This document shows positions 55,480 through 64,000 of a DNA stretch of 64,000 bases, piece by piece. The DNA lies in NCBI GenBank assembly GCA_032871835.1, contig CM065297.1:32435598-32499597 (forward strand), written 5' to 3'. The notes under the pieces were generated by a model. It did no database searches. It was given only the letters and a program-made list of their open reading frames with translations, and was not told the origin of the DNA. The translations under genes were made by a program, and so were the position numbers. Each line of letters begins with the position of its first letter. Position 1 is the stretch's first letter. The stretch is from Dipteronia dyeriana (taxonomy: Eukaryota > Streptophyta > Magnoliopsida > Sapindales > Sapindaceae).

Positions 55480-55865
55480 GATTGTAATTTTTAGGATGTA
55501 TATATTTGTAAATACTCCTAGTTTGTACAAACTTTTTATTATTAATGAAATGGGATATTAGTGCACACGATTATGCAAAGTTTTATTTACTTGTGCTTAT
55601 TCAATATGGGTGTTCTAAATTGTGAGAAACAATGTTAGAACTATTTTGCGCAACGGACATTAATAAATATAAATTAGTGAATATTGTGGATATGGATGAT
55701 GATCAAGAGCTTTGATTCTTGTTTTGATTCCTATCCTAATATTCCTCTTATTATATTTTTTTAGTGTAAGTTTGTTACATAGCATTTGTGTTAAGTGTGA
55801 AATTGTTAGAAAAACATGCTAGAATAACTATTAATTAAACTATGTGTTACGTAAAATTTCAGGAA
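55480..55865 (+). other. AT-rich spacer, no gene
   Basis: Stops in all frames. A TTTCAG directly precedes the gag remnant and could be a splice acceptor or chance. Confidence 0.5.
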
Positions 55866-56170
55866 ATGACTTTTGAATCTAAGTCAATTGTTATTGAGTT
55901 GAAAAATGGAGAGAAGCTAAACGGTGACAATTATGAGATGTGGCACCGAAAAATTTAGCTAATCGTTGAAGAGCAAGAGGCTCTGGAAACTTTTACAAAC
56001 ACTATGGTAGAACCACCAAATGGTGGCACTGCCCAACACAGGAGAGATATAGAAATATATCAGAACTGGAAAAGGAAGAACAATCTAGCTCGTATAACGA
56101 TGCTAAGTAGCATGACTGATGCTCTCATGCGTGTATATGAAGAGTATGACACTGCGCAAGAAAAATTTAT
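55866..56170 (+). pseudogene. Copia gag N-terminal remnant
   Basis: Starting at ATG 55866 the frame reads SIVIELKNGEKLNGDNYEMW, one stop, EEQEALETF, then GGTAQHRRDIEIYQNWKRKN, LARITMLSSMTDALM and VYEEYDTAQEKF. This is the N-terminal part of a Copia gag. It breaks off at about 56170, where unrelated sequence begins, and no pol follows. Confidence 0.85.
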
Positions 56171-56390
56171 AACCAGTGATGTTATACTCCACGGTGGAAA
56201 TTGTGGGAAATATCATCTTTTTTTTGGTGAGTTGTAGTGATGTCACCGGTTTAATAAGTTAAGTTTAAAAGACACCTATTATGGTGAACTATCCATATTG
56301 CCCTTAAATAATCAATTTTTAATTCTCTTCGTATTTTCATTTCCACACTTTGATCATTGAAAGTAGTAACTCCTAATCATCGAGCTAGAG

Positions 56391-56880
56391 ATGGGTAGTG
56401 AGAGAAGAAATACAGAGAGAAGGTCTGGCCTCAATAGCTTGGTTACTAGGAAAGATTTTAGGGATAGCTTGGTGTCTGCTTTCGTAGATAATTTGAACCT
56501 AGAGTGGATTATTATGGGCTATGGGGAATTTTCAAAGCTTTTGGCATTGTGACGGATGTTTATTTGTCTCCAACGAACAGGTTAAGAAGGAGCAACTTTT
56601 TTTTGTGCGATTTGGTAATTTGGAAGAGGCAGAAAGGGTAGCAAGACTAACGAGTGGAATGCATGTATATGGATGGCCTATTTCCTTAAAAATTGCCACA
56701 ACAGATTGGAACAATCGTAGAATGGCGAATGGGCAACTAAACCAGCTCTGAGGGTCCAAAACTAACATGAAGAATGGGTTTAATAGAGATAGAATTTTGA
56801 CAGGTCGATCCTTTGCAGAGTTTGTAAAGGAATCTGTTGAAGTATCAGAGCCCAAATCAAAAGATTATTATCATAGGAAG
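56391..56880 (+). pseudogene. LINE ORF1 (RRM-type nucleic-acid-binding), broken
   Basis: Opens at ATG 56391 (GSERRNTERRSGLNSLVTRK), then a VSAFVDNLN block, the first strand of the RRM in plant LINE ORF1. After a frameshift near 56520 the second RNP region follows (QLFFVRFGNLEEAERVARL) and YGWPISLKIA. A stop at 56749 ends the frame; a lysine/serine-rich tail follows in degraded form. Confidence 0.8.
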
Positions 56881-57149
56881 GAAGTGGTCTAGTGGGAAGA
56901 TGGATTGAATGACGATAGTTGGCTGACTTTATGTGCTGTAGGGGTTCTCAAAGCTTTTTCAGATATGGCTATTGTGAGCAGAATAATGAGTCATAGAGGT
57001 ATCGTAGCATCTGCAAGCTACTTGGGTGGTAAAAACATCATTTGAAGATTCAAGACAGTCAAAGATAGAGAGTTTTTTGTTGACAACAAGTTTATATGGG
57101 AGGATTGTTTCTCTTCAATGGGGCTGTGGAGTCTTTTGTGTTAATGTTA

Positions 57150-57900
57150 GTGTTATCTTGGAATGTGAGAGGTCTTGGGAAAATGGAGAAAAAGAGAGTG
57201 ATTCGGAGGCTGGTTCAGAATTTGAAACCTTAGTTGCTTTTTATTCAAGAGTCTAAACTTAATTACTTTGATAATAGAGTGATTAAGTCTCATGGAGGTT
57301 CTCTGCTTTCTAAAGGTAGGGAGTGGAAGCGGCCGGTTCAGCTGGGGGCATAATTACTCTATGGAATGAAGATGTGTTCTCAGTTAATGCCTGCATATCA
57401 AATGATCGTTGCATCATTGTGTCTGGGGAACTTCGTAAACTCAAAAAGGAAGTGGTATTCTGCAATGTTTACGCGGCTAATGTTGAGAGGGAGAGGAAAG
57501 ATTTGTGGGAATTCATTCTCAATGCGCAAGCTTCTTTGCCTGGTCCTTGGGTAATAGGTGGAGACTTTAACACTGTGATAAATTCAAGTGAAAGGAAGGG
57601 TGGTTCTGGTTCTTCGGGTTCGATGAGGAACTTCAAAGACTTTATCTTTCGGGCAATAGTGATTGACATTCCCTTGCATGGGTTAAGGTTTACTTGGTCG
57701 AACAATAGAGAAGCTGAATCCTAGGCAAGGTTGGACAGATTTCTCATTTCTCCAATCTTATTGTCTTGGTTTCCTTCTTTAATCCAGAAAGGGCATAATA
57801 AGAGCATTTCGGATCACAATCCTATTTCCATTGGCGAATCGGTGGGGATTGGGGGTCTAGACCCTTCCACTTTCTAAATGGGTAGTTAGAGGACAAAGAA
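57150..57900 (+). pseudogene. LINE ORF2 endonuclease domain
   Basis: The AP-endonuclease-like domain starts LSWNVRGLG near 57155 with FIQESK near 57245. After stops and a shift, 57323-57724 reads GGIITLWNED, NVYAANVERERKDLW, GPWVIGGDFNTV (catalytic GGDFN) and LHGLRFTWSNN. SDHNPI near 57815 supplies the final catalytic histidine motif. Interrupted at about 57240 and 57724. Confidence 0.87.
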
Positions 57901-58369
57901 CTTATGAGGGGAGTCTCTAATGCATGGAAAGATTGCTTAATTGGGTGTAATTCAGGCGTCAGACTAGCGGCTAAATATAGGGCAGTGAAGAACCGAATGA
58001 AGGCTTGGATAAAAGAAAGAATTCCAGGTGACAACTAGATAAAGTCTTTGGAAACAGTGTTAGCTACAGTCGAGAGAAAAGCTAAGACTCAAGGATGGAC
58101 GCATGCACTTCGTGATGAGAGGTTAGTGTGTCTTTCAAAATTATGGAAATAACTCAGAGTTGATGAACAAAGGTGGAGACATATTTCTAGTGTGAAATGG
58201 TTGAAAGAGGGTGACAGAAACTCCAGACATTTCCACTTGTTAGCGAATGTGAGGAGAAAATTGAATCTTATAGGGGATCTGTCTATTAATGGAAGGTTTA
58301 GTTCTGGTCTGACCGTTGTGAGGGAGGGCATATTCTCCTTTTTTTCAGGATCATTTCAAGAAGGTGGAG

Positions 58370-59810
58370 TGGAAAATACCAAGCATCAAGGATTTTCCTA
58401 TCAAGCAGATTTCGGCAGGTGAAAATAAAGAGTTAGAAAGGGCTTTCAGCGTTGATGAAGTTTGGTTGGTGCTATGTGACTGTGATGGGAATAAAGCTCC
58501 GGGACCGGACGAGCTCAATTTAAATTTTGTAAAAGAAAATTGGGAGGTGATCAGAGATGACTACATGAAGTTCATTCATGAGTTTCACAGGGATGGATCA
58601 GTCGTCAAAGACTTGAATTATACTTTTTAGCCTTGATCCCGAAAATTGGTAAGCCTAAGTAGATCAAAGATTATAGATCTATAAGTTTGATTGGAGCGAT
58701 GTATAAAATTTTAGCTAAAGTTTTAGCAAATAGAATTAAAAAGGTTATGAATTCGATAATCGGACCAACTCAAATGGCATTTGTGAAGGATAGATAAACC
58801 GTTGATAGTTTCGTTGTTGCAGAAGAAATTATTCTTTCATGGAAGAAGGATAGAATGGGTGGTCTTCTGGTTAAACTAGATTTTGAGAAAGCGTATGATA
58901 GTATGGATCATGAGTTTTTGGATGATATGTTAGATAAAATGGGGTTTGGGATTAAATGGCTACAATGGATAAGCTGGTGCATTTCTTCTCCTTTATCGGT
59001 GTTGTTTAATGGATGTCCGACAAAGTAATTTGCTTTAGAGAGGGGTTTACGACAAGGAGATCCTTTATCCCCTTTCCTTTTCAATATAGTGGTGGAAAGC
59101 CTGAGCAGATTGATCGATAAAGCGGCTAACCTTAATTTGATTAAGGGTGATGTTTTAGGAGAGAATATCATTCACATCACTCATTTACAATTCACAGATG
59201 ATACAATTCTTTTTATAGAGCCCATAATGGATTACCTTTTAAATATGAAGAGAATCTTGAGATGCTTAATGGCTTCTGGCTTGAGAATAAACTTCAACAA
59301 GTCGTGTTTGGTGAAGGTGAGTAGGAAAGAGCATCCAGAAGGCATGTGGGCTGATGCATTTCGTTGTACTAGATCGACCTTTCTGATCACTTACTTAGTT
59401 CTCCCTTTAGGCCGTAATCCTAGGAAGGAGGTTTTTTGGGACCCGATTGTGAACAAAATCCAGCAAAGGGTGGTGCCCTGGAAAAGTAGTATGATGTCCA
59501 AATGTGGTAGACTAGTCATGATCAAGGCGGTGCTCTTAAGTTTACCAACGTACTTCATGTCGGTCTTTAGCATCCCTAGTTATGTTGTGAGGAGGATTGA
59601 GAGGCTCATAAGGGGATTTTTTTGGGATGATGGCATTCAAAAAAAAAAATCATACCGTGGACTGGGTTTCGTTATGCAAAAGTAAACGTAATGGGGGTCT
59701 CGGGATTGGTAGGGTAGCAGATAAAGGGAAGAGTTTACTTGCCAAATGGTTATGGAGGTTCAGGAGAGAAGAATCATCCCTCTGGAAGAAAGTTATCTGT
59801 GCTAAATAAG
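58370..59810 (+). pseudogene. LINE ORF2 reverse transcriptase domain
   Basis: The RT begins with NKAPGPDELNLNFVKENW (58490) and KDYRSISLIGAMYKILAKVL (58668). It continues with LLVKLDFEKAYDSMDHEFL (58863), LRQGDPLSPFLFNIVVESL (59046), the catalytic FTDDTILF (59192-59215) and GLRINFNKSCLV. Later text SYRGLGFV, KRNGGLGIGRVAD and LAKWLWRF is the LINE thumb/connection. Several stops (58630, 58796, 59028) and a frameshift near 59640 inactivate it. Confidence 0.9.
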
Positions 59811-59878
59811 ATATAGATCAGAGAGCTTTATAGTGGAATTAGCATACAGTTAAACATGACTCTGCCTTTATCCAGTCA

Positions 59879-60700
59879 GTGGGCAAATTGTTGTCTGAAC
59901 AAAATCTTTTTCATGTTATTGCTAAGGAAGGGTTTCAATTGATTTTGGGAAATGGCGAAAGAATGAGATTTTGGGAGGATATAAAATGGGATAATATTTC
60001 TCTAAAGAGCGCTTTTCTGAGGATATTTGCGTTGGCTTCTAACAAGGAGGGAGTAATTAATGAATTCGGAAGTTGGATAGATTCTAATTGGGTTTGGGGT
60101 GTGAAGGTTAGAAGACGTTTGTTTGATTGGGAGTTAGATCAATGGAATGGTTTCTTGCTTTCTTTGGAATGTATTTCAGTTAGAAGACAGATTGAGGATG
60201 TTCTGGCTTGGAGACACTACCCGAACGGGATCTTCTTTGTAGGATCCTTCAGGAGATGTTTGGAAGAGGAGCTTCATATTGATAGTGTCAATACTAGATT
60301 CACATCGCAAGGTTTATGTCCTCCGAAAATTGAAGTTTTTATTTGGAATATTCAGAAAGGAAGGGCTCCGGTAAGAGAAGTCTTGTAACGTTTTGGATGC
60401 AATCATATTCCAGATTTGTCTTGCCTTCTGTGTAACTCAGGTGTCGAAACAGTGGACCATTTATTCCTTTTGTGCCAGTGGGCTTGGCGCTTTTGGCCAA
60501 TTTATTTACGGTGGTGGGGGGTGAATTCTTGCTCGAATAATTCTATCAATGATTGGATTGAAGAGTGGATGGGTTTGTGCCCAACTTCTAACAGGAAAAT
60601 AATATGTAATATTGTATTTTTTGCAGTGGTTTGGACCATTTGGGAGTTAGAAATAAGAGGGTTTTCGAAGGAAAAGATGCTAACTTGCAGCTAGCTTCAG
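59879..60700 (+). pseudogene. LINE ORF2 zinc-binding C-terminal region
   Basis: Frames at 59879-60388 and 60416-60694 read GNGERMRFWEDIKW, FTSQGLCPPKIEVFIW and then CLLCNSGVETVDHLFLLC, the zf-RVT zinc-binding motif (C-x2-C...H-x4-C) of plant LINEs. One stop at 60386 and a shift near 60640 separate the parts. Confidence 0.8.
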
Positions 60701-60839
60701 ACTTGGTTAAGTTTCAGGCGGGTTGGTGGTTTAAATACATAAGAGGAGGCTGCATAGATCCTACAACTACTTTACCGGTGGACATTAAAGATAGATGTGT
60801 GGATATGGTCTCATTCAAGGTGATTAGATCAGAATCCCG

Positions 60840-61289
60840 GGTTCTTTCGCCCATTAATTCTTTGTTTTTTAATGTTGATGGGTCTGCTAGAGGGAATCTA
60901 AGTGAAGCGGGTATATGAGGGGTGCTTCGGGATTCAAGCGGAAAGATTTTTATGCTTTTTTTTTTTAGTCTGTGGGTTTTTTTGACTCCAATGCTGCCGA
61001 AATTTATGCTATTCATAGGGCATGCTCTTTGCTTCAGACAGGAGGCCATTCGTTTAATTGCGAGGTGATTATTGTGAACAATTCTAAAGTGGCGGTGTCT
61101 TGGTACAAGGGTGACGATTTTGGAAACATTAATCTAATTGACTTAGTCTATGACATCAGAAGTTCCATATCTTCTCAGGAAGGTGTCTCCATCAAGGTTA
61201 TGCCTAGGGGTGGGAATTCTTTCGCGGATGGTCTTACGAAATTGGGTTCCAGCAGGTCGGGTGATAAACTTCAGTGGGGAGTTTTTTGA
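60840..61289 (+). pseudogene. LINE RNase H domain
   Basis: The domain starts INSLFFNVDGSARGN (60859; catalytic D), continues after a stop with GVLRDSSGKIF, then NAAEIYAIHRACSLL (catalytic E, 60985) and ends ADGLTKLGSSRSGD (61230). This RVT_3-type RNase H marks the plant L1 subgroup. Two stops and a frameshift near 60970. Confidence 0.85.
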
Positions 61290-61821
61290 GTAGTTGCTCT
61301 TCGTTGCATTTTAAGTTGGATGTCCTTGGTTATTCCTTAGGTAACTGTTTTCTGTTTTAAGGCTGTTGGGGCTTCTTTCCTTGTGTTGGTGGTAATCGGA
61401 AAATTTTCAGTGGCTTGGAAGTTTGGGATATGTCCACATTGATGTTGTTGCTCTTTACCTCTTTCTCTTTTGTGTGCTTAAAGCTTGTCATGGGAGTTAT
61501 ACTGTAGCTCAACCGTGATGGTTATATTGAAGTGGTGGGGTCTGCTGTGAGGAGCTTGGGTAGCTATTCAAGTGTTCGATGTGTGCTCTACTTCTCATTC
61601 TAGCATCGATAATTCATGCTCTCTGTCTTTAGTCTCTTCTGTTGTCATTTTTAGTCTGGATCGCTTCTTTTTTTTTTTGGTTTGTTCTGTTGTGATGCTT
61701 GCTTGTGTGGCTTCCCTGGTCACTCGTTTATCGTGTCTCCTTTTGTGTTATTGCCTGATTTTGGCTATCTTGACCGTCTAGTTTTTGGCCTTTAATAAAC
61801 TGCTGCAGTTTCAAAAAAAAG
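61290..61821 (+). other. LINE 3' untranslated region
   Basis: T/G-rich and non-coding; ends TTTAATAAACTGCTGCAGTT, then TCAAAAAAAA and an A before the target duplication. Confidence 0.8.
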
Positions 61822-62084
61822 AAAGTAGTAACTCCTATCTTTCTCCCTCTCTCTTCAAAAAACTTATCTGAAAATCGATCTACAATTTGTCTGAGCATAA
61901 TCTAGTTTTTTTTTATAAGTTTACAAACTGTTGTATATGTGTCAGAGATTTTCTTACATTGGTTCGAGCTTTTTTTGATATGTTTACGAGCTATTTTGTA
62001 ATTGGTATAATTTTTTTTTAATTTGTCTGAGCTTTTTTACATTGGTACATGCATTTTTAAACTGCTATAAACAAATTTATAATC

Positions 62085-62671
62085 TTGGACAAAAAAGCTC
62101 AAACCCTTAAGAAAAAAGCTCGATGTCTCACAAAAAAAACTCGATCATATAAAAAAAATATCTCAATCCTTAACAAAAAAGCTCGATCCCTTAGAAAAAA
62201 AGCTCGATCATGTACAAAAAAGCTCGATTCCTTTAAAAAAAAAGCTTGATTTCTCATAAAAAAAACTCAATCTCTTACAAAAAAAAGCTTGATCATGTAA
62301 AAAAAAGCTCGATTCTTAACAAGAAAAGCTCGACCCTTTACAAAAAAAGCTCGATAATGTACAAAAAAGCTCGATCACTTACAAAATAAGCTCGATCATG
62401 TAAAAAAAAGCTCGATCATGTCTAAAAAAGGTTCGATCGATTATGTACAAAAAAAACTAGATCATGTACAATGAAGCTCGATCCCTTTATAAAAAAGCTC
62501 GATCCCTCATAGAAAAAATTCGATCCCTTATAAAAAAAAGCTCGATCATGTAATAAAAAAAAACTTGATCCTTAACAAAAAAAAAAGCTCGATCTCTTAT
62601 AAAAAAAGCTTTATCATATACAAAAAAGGCTCGATCCCTCACAAAAAAAAATCGATCCCTTACAAAAAAAC
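62085..62671. repeat. Minisatellite of AAAAAAGCTCGATC units
   Basis: About 30 degenerate units of 17-22 bp, each AAAAAAGCTCGATC plus CCTTAC, ATGTAC or a similar spacer. It continues after the hAT MITE at 63278-63420, so it was one array before that insertion. The minus strand reads as repeats of D-R-A-F-F-V-R-like heptads with breaks, which I take as a by-product. Confidence 0.92.
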
Positions 62672-63277
62672 TAGGGGTGGACATGGTTCGGTTCGGTTCA
62701 GTTCGGTTTTGGGTAAAACAGAACTGAACCGAAAATATTTCGTTTCATCCAAAATTAAACCGGTTTAAGCCGAATAAGAAATGGTAACAGAACTGAACTG
62801 ATTTGATTTTAATCTAATCGGTTCGGTTCATTTCGGTTCATTTCGGTTTTGGACCTAATGGGCCTTATTGATTTGATGGGCTTAATGAGTTCTTTTTAAT
62901 ATGTTTTTAAATTTGATGGATTGTTGGATTCTAATTTAGGGCCAGAGTTTTAATATTTTTAATAGCCCAAGCCCCAAGCCCAAAATAAAAAACAAATCAA
63001 ACCTAACTAATAATAATGAAAGAAAAGTTAAAGAAGTTTGTTAGGGTTTTTTTTAGTTATACTTATGTAGGTGGTTTAATCGGTCCAAATCGGTTTTTAG
63101 GAAACCGATCCGGTTTGAACGGAATTTTTTTTCGGTTTTTAATTTTTTAAACCGCTTTAAACCGAATTGATTTGATGAACCGAACCGAACCGAACCGAAC
63201 ACCCTTTTTTTGGTTCGGTTCAGTTCGGTTCGGTTCGGTTCGAATCGATTCGGTTCGGAACTTAATGCCCACTTCTA
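62672..63277. mobile_element. hAT-type MITE inside the minisatellite
   Basis: Left end TAGGGGTGGACATGGTTCGG and inverted right end TAGAAGTGGGCATTAAGTTC share the TAG..GTGG.CAT pattern. Both subterminal zones are packed with GGTTCGGTTC words. 606 bp, no coding capacity. The target lies in A-rich repeat units, so an 8-bp duplication (AAAAAAAC and TAAAAAAA) cannot be resolved. Confidence 0.8.
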
Positions 63278-63420
63278 TAAAAAAAGCTCGATCCTTAACA
63301 AAAAAAACTCGACCATGAACAAAAAAAGCTCGATCCCTTACAAAAAAAAAACTCATTCATTTAAAAAAAAACTCGAAAATGTTTCAAAAAGTCTCGAAAA
63401 TGTTTCAAAAAGTCTCGAAA
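63278..63420. repeat. Continuation of the AAAAAAGCTCGATC minisatellite
   Basis: Six or so further units, the last ones changed to TCGAAAATGTTTCAAAAAGT (two copies at 63374-63413). Confidence 0.85.
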
Positions 63421-63670
63421 ACCAAAATATTCATCTTCGTCAACACACAACAGCTCGACCATCGCGACCCCCGAATACGTCTGTGTAGCGCCGCTCCACC
63501 TCCTTTCAAATAATTGTCTGGGTTTCAACGAGACTTTCTCTCTCTACTTCGCAATTTTATTACTGTAAAATGAATAAAAAAAATCTGATGTGAAACAACT
63601 ATTAGGGTATTTTTATCCATTCACCATAATTGATGTCTTTTAAATATAAATTATTAAAGTTGTAACAATA

Positions 63671-64000
63671 TTGAAATACCACCGTTAAAAAGTGTTATTT
63701 ATTTTTTGAATCCTATACTTGCCACTAATGTGAAAGTTTTTGGGTTCCTTATTTGTTGGATTGTTTCAATGAGACTATACATATATACCGTCCTAAACAA
63801 AGGTATTTTACAATCACGTGTCAGAGGAAGATCATTGAGACCGATAGATCTCCGCATGATCCTTAGAGCATCTATATAATTAGTAATGTCAATTTAGTAT
63901 GATTGACCGATCACCGTAAAGTCCTTGAGAGAATCTATAACTATTATTTTCATGCAAGTGGCTAATATTAAATAATAGTAGTTCTTGAGGTTTGTGATGT
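63671..64000. other. Intergenic DNA with dispersed repeat fragment
   Basis: 63810-63940 (GATCATTGAGACCGAT, ATAATTAGTAATGTCAATTTAG, TGATTGACCGATC) is related to 28140-28400. No gene. Confidence 0.5.

Larger units (their letters stand above)
56376..61821 (+). mobile_element. Full-length L1-type LINE with 17-bp target site duplication
   Basis: GAAAGTAGTAACTCCTA occurs exactly at 56359-56375 and 61822-61838, flanking a 5446-bp element. It contains ORF1 (RRM-like), ORF2 (endonuclease, RT, zinc-binding region, RNase H), a T-rich 3' UTR and the end AATAAACTGCTGCAGTTTC followed by a short A-run. Both ORFs are broken, so it is inactive. The exact duplication and both ends show a complete insertion, not a 5'-truncated one. 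Confidence 0.95.
56238..63670. mobile_element. Element with long terminal inverted repeats, host of a LINE and an hAT MITE
   Basis: The sequence at 56238-56305 (TAATAAGTTAAGTTTAAAAG, CTATTATGGTGAACTATCC) is the inverted copy of 63602-63670 (GGTGAATGGATA...CTTTAATAATTTATATTTAAA read on the other strand), about 70% identical over 68 bp. Without the LINE it would be about 2 kb, with no transposase. Long inverted ends suggest a Mutator-like or other TIR DNA transposon. No 9-bp or other target duplication is evident. Confidence 0.55.

Noticed and set aside
62487..62684. 65-codon ORF of F-F-x-R-D-R-A repeats as a gene
   Set aside because: Its periodicity equals that of the minisatellite, and neighbouring units break the frame.
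1..64000. CRISPR arrays, rRNA and tRNA genes
   Set aside because: No array of spaced identical repeats, no rRNA-like blocks and no cloverleaf with both A and B boxes was seen; the 27.6-kb B-box match lacks an A box.

Overview
This window is plant nuclear DNA, almost certainly from a eudicot. It is AT-rich, contains one intron-bearing plant gene, and is otherwise filled with plant transposable-element lineages: Athila and Tat Ty3/Gypsy, Ty1/Copia with iMet primer sites, an L1-type LINE with an RNase H domain, hAT elements, MITEs, and TA/CA microsatellites. There are no prokaryotic-style genes. I cannot name the species.

Layout. (1) 1-10724: an Athila-type Gypsy element on the minus strand, its 3' LTR cut by the window edge. 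It carries all pol domains in broken form plus an unexpected intronless LOG-like (cytokinin-activating enzyme) pseudogene in the 3' part. (2) 10725-19453: a Copia element (Copia-I, minus strand) with very long LTRs; the Athila sits inside its 3' LTR. (3) 19454-20484: the 5' end (LTR and gag start) of a Tat-type Gypsy element into which Copia-I inserted. (4) 20713-23104: the only convincing host gene, a three-exon secreted-protein gene of the plant expp1-like family. (5) 23105-29471: intergenic DNA with MITE-like elements, a four-unit repeat array and duplicated hAT ends. (6) 29472-35590: a Copia element (Copia-II, minus strand) with both LTRs and a perfect 5-bp target duplication, but with protease and the integrase core deleted. 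(7) 35591-39366: microsatellites, a 471-bp hAT MITE with a perfect 8-bp target duplication, palindromic MITEs, and a hairpin flanked by direct repeats. (8) 39367-50511: an hAT element whose 5' part is tandemly repeated with a 1.5-kb period. Its third, full-length copy is interrupted by a 2.5-kb LTR-type insertion, itself interrupted by a solo LTR of the Copia-I family. (9) 50512-56237: MITEs, two LTR-like sequences, an unidentified 168-codon ORF and a Copia gag remnant. (10) 56238-63670: an element with long terminal inverted repeats holding a complete but decayed LINE (17-bp target duplication), a minisatellite, and an hAT MITE inside the minisatellite.

Functionally, only the gene at 20713-23104 looks intact. 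Every transposon polyprotein read here carries stops or frameshifts, so none appears autonomous. The nesting gives a relative order of events: Tat Gypsy, then Copia-I, then Athila on the left; hAT, tandem duplication, LTR element, then solo LTR in the middle; TIR element, then LINE and hAT MITE on the right. All coordinates and alignments were made by eye.
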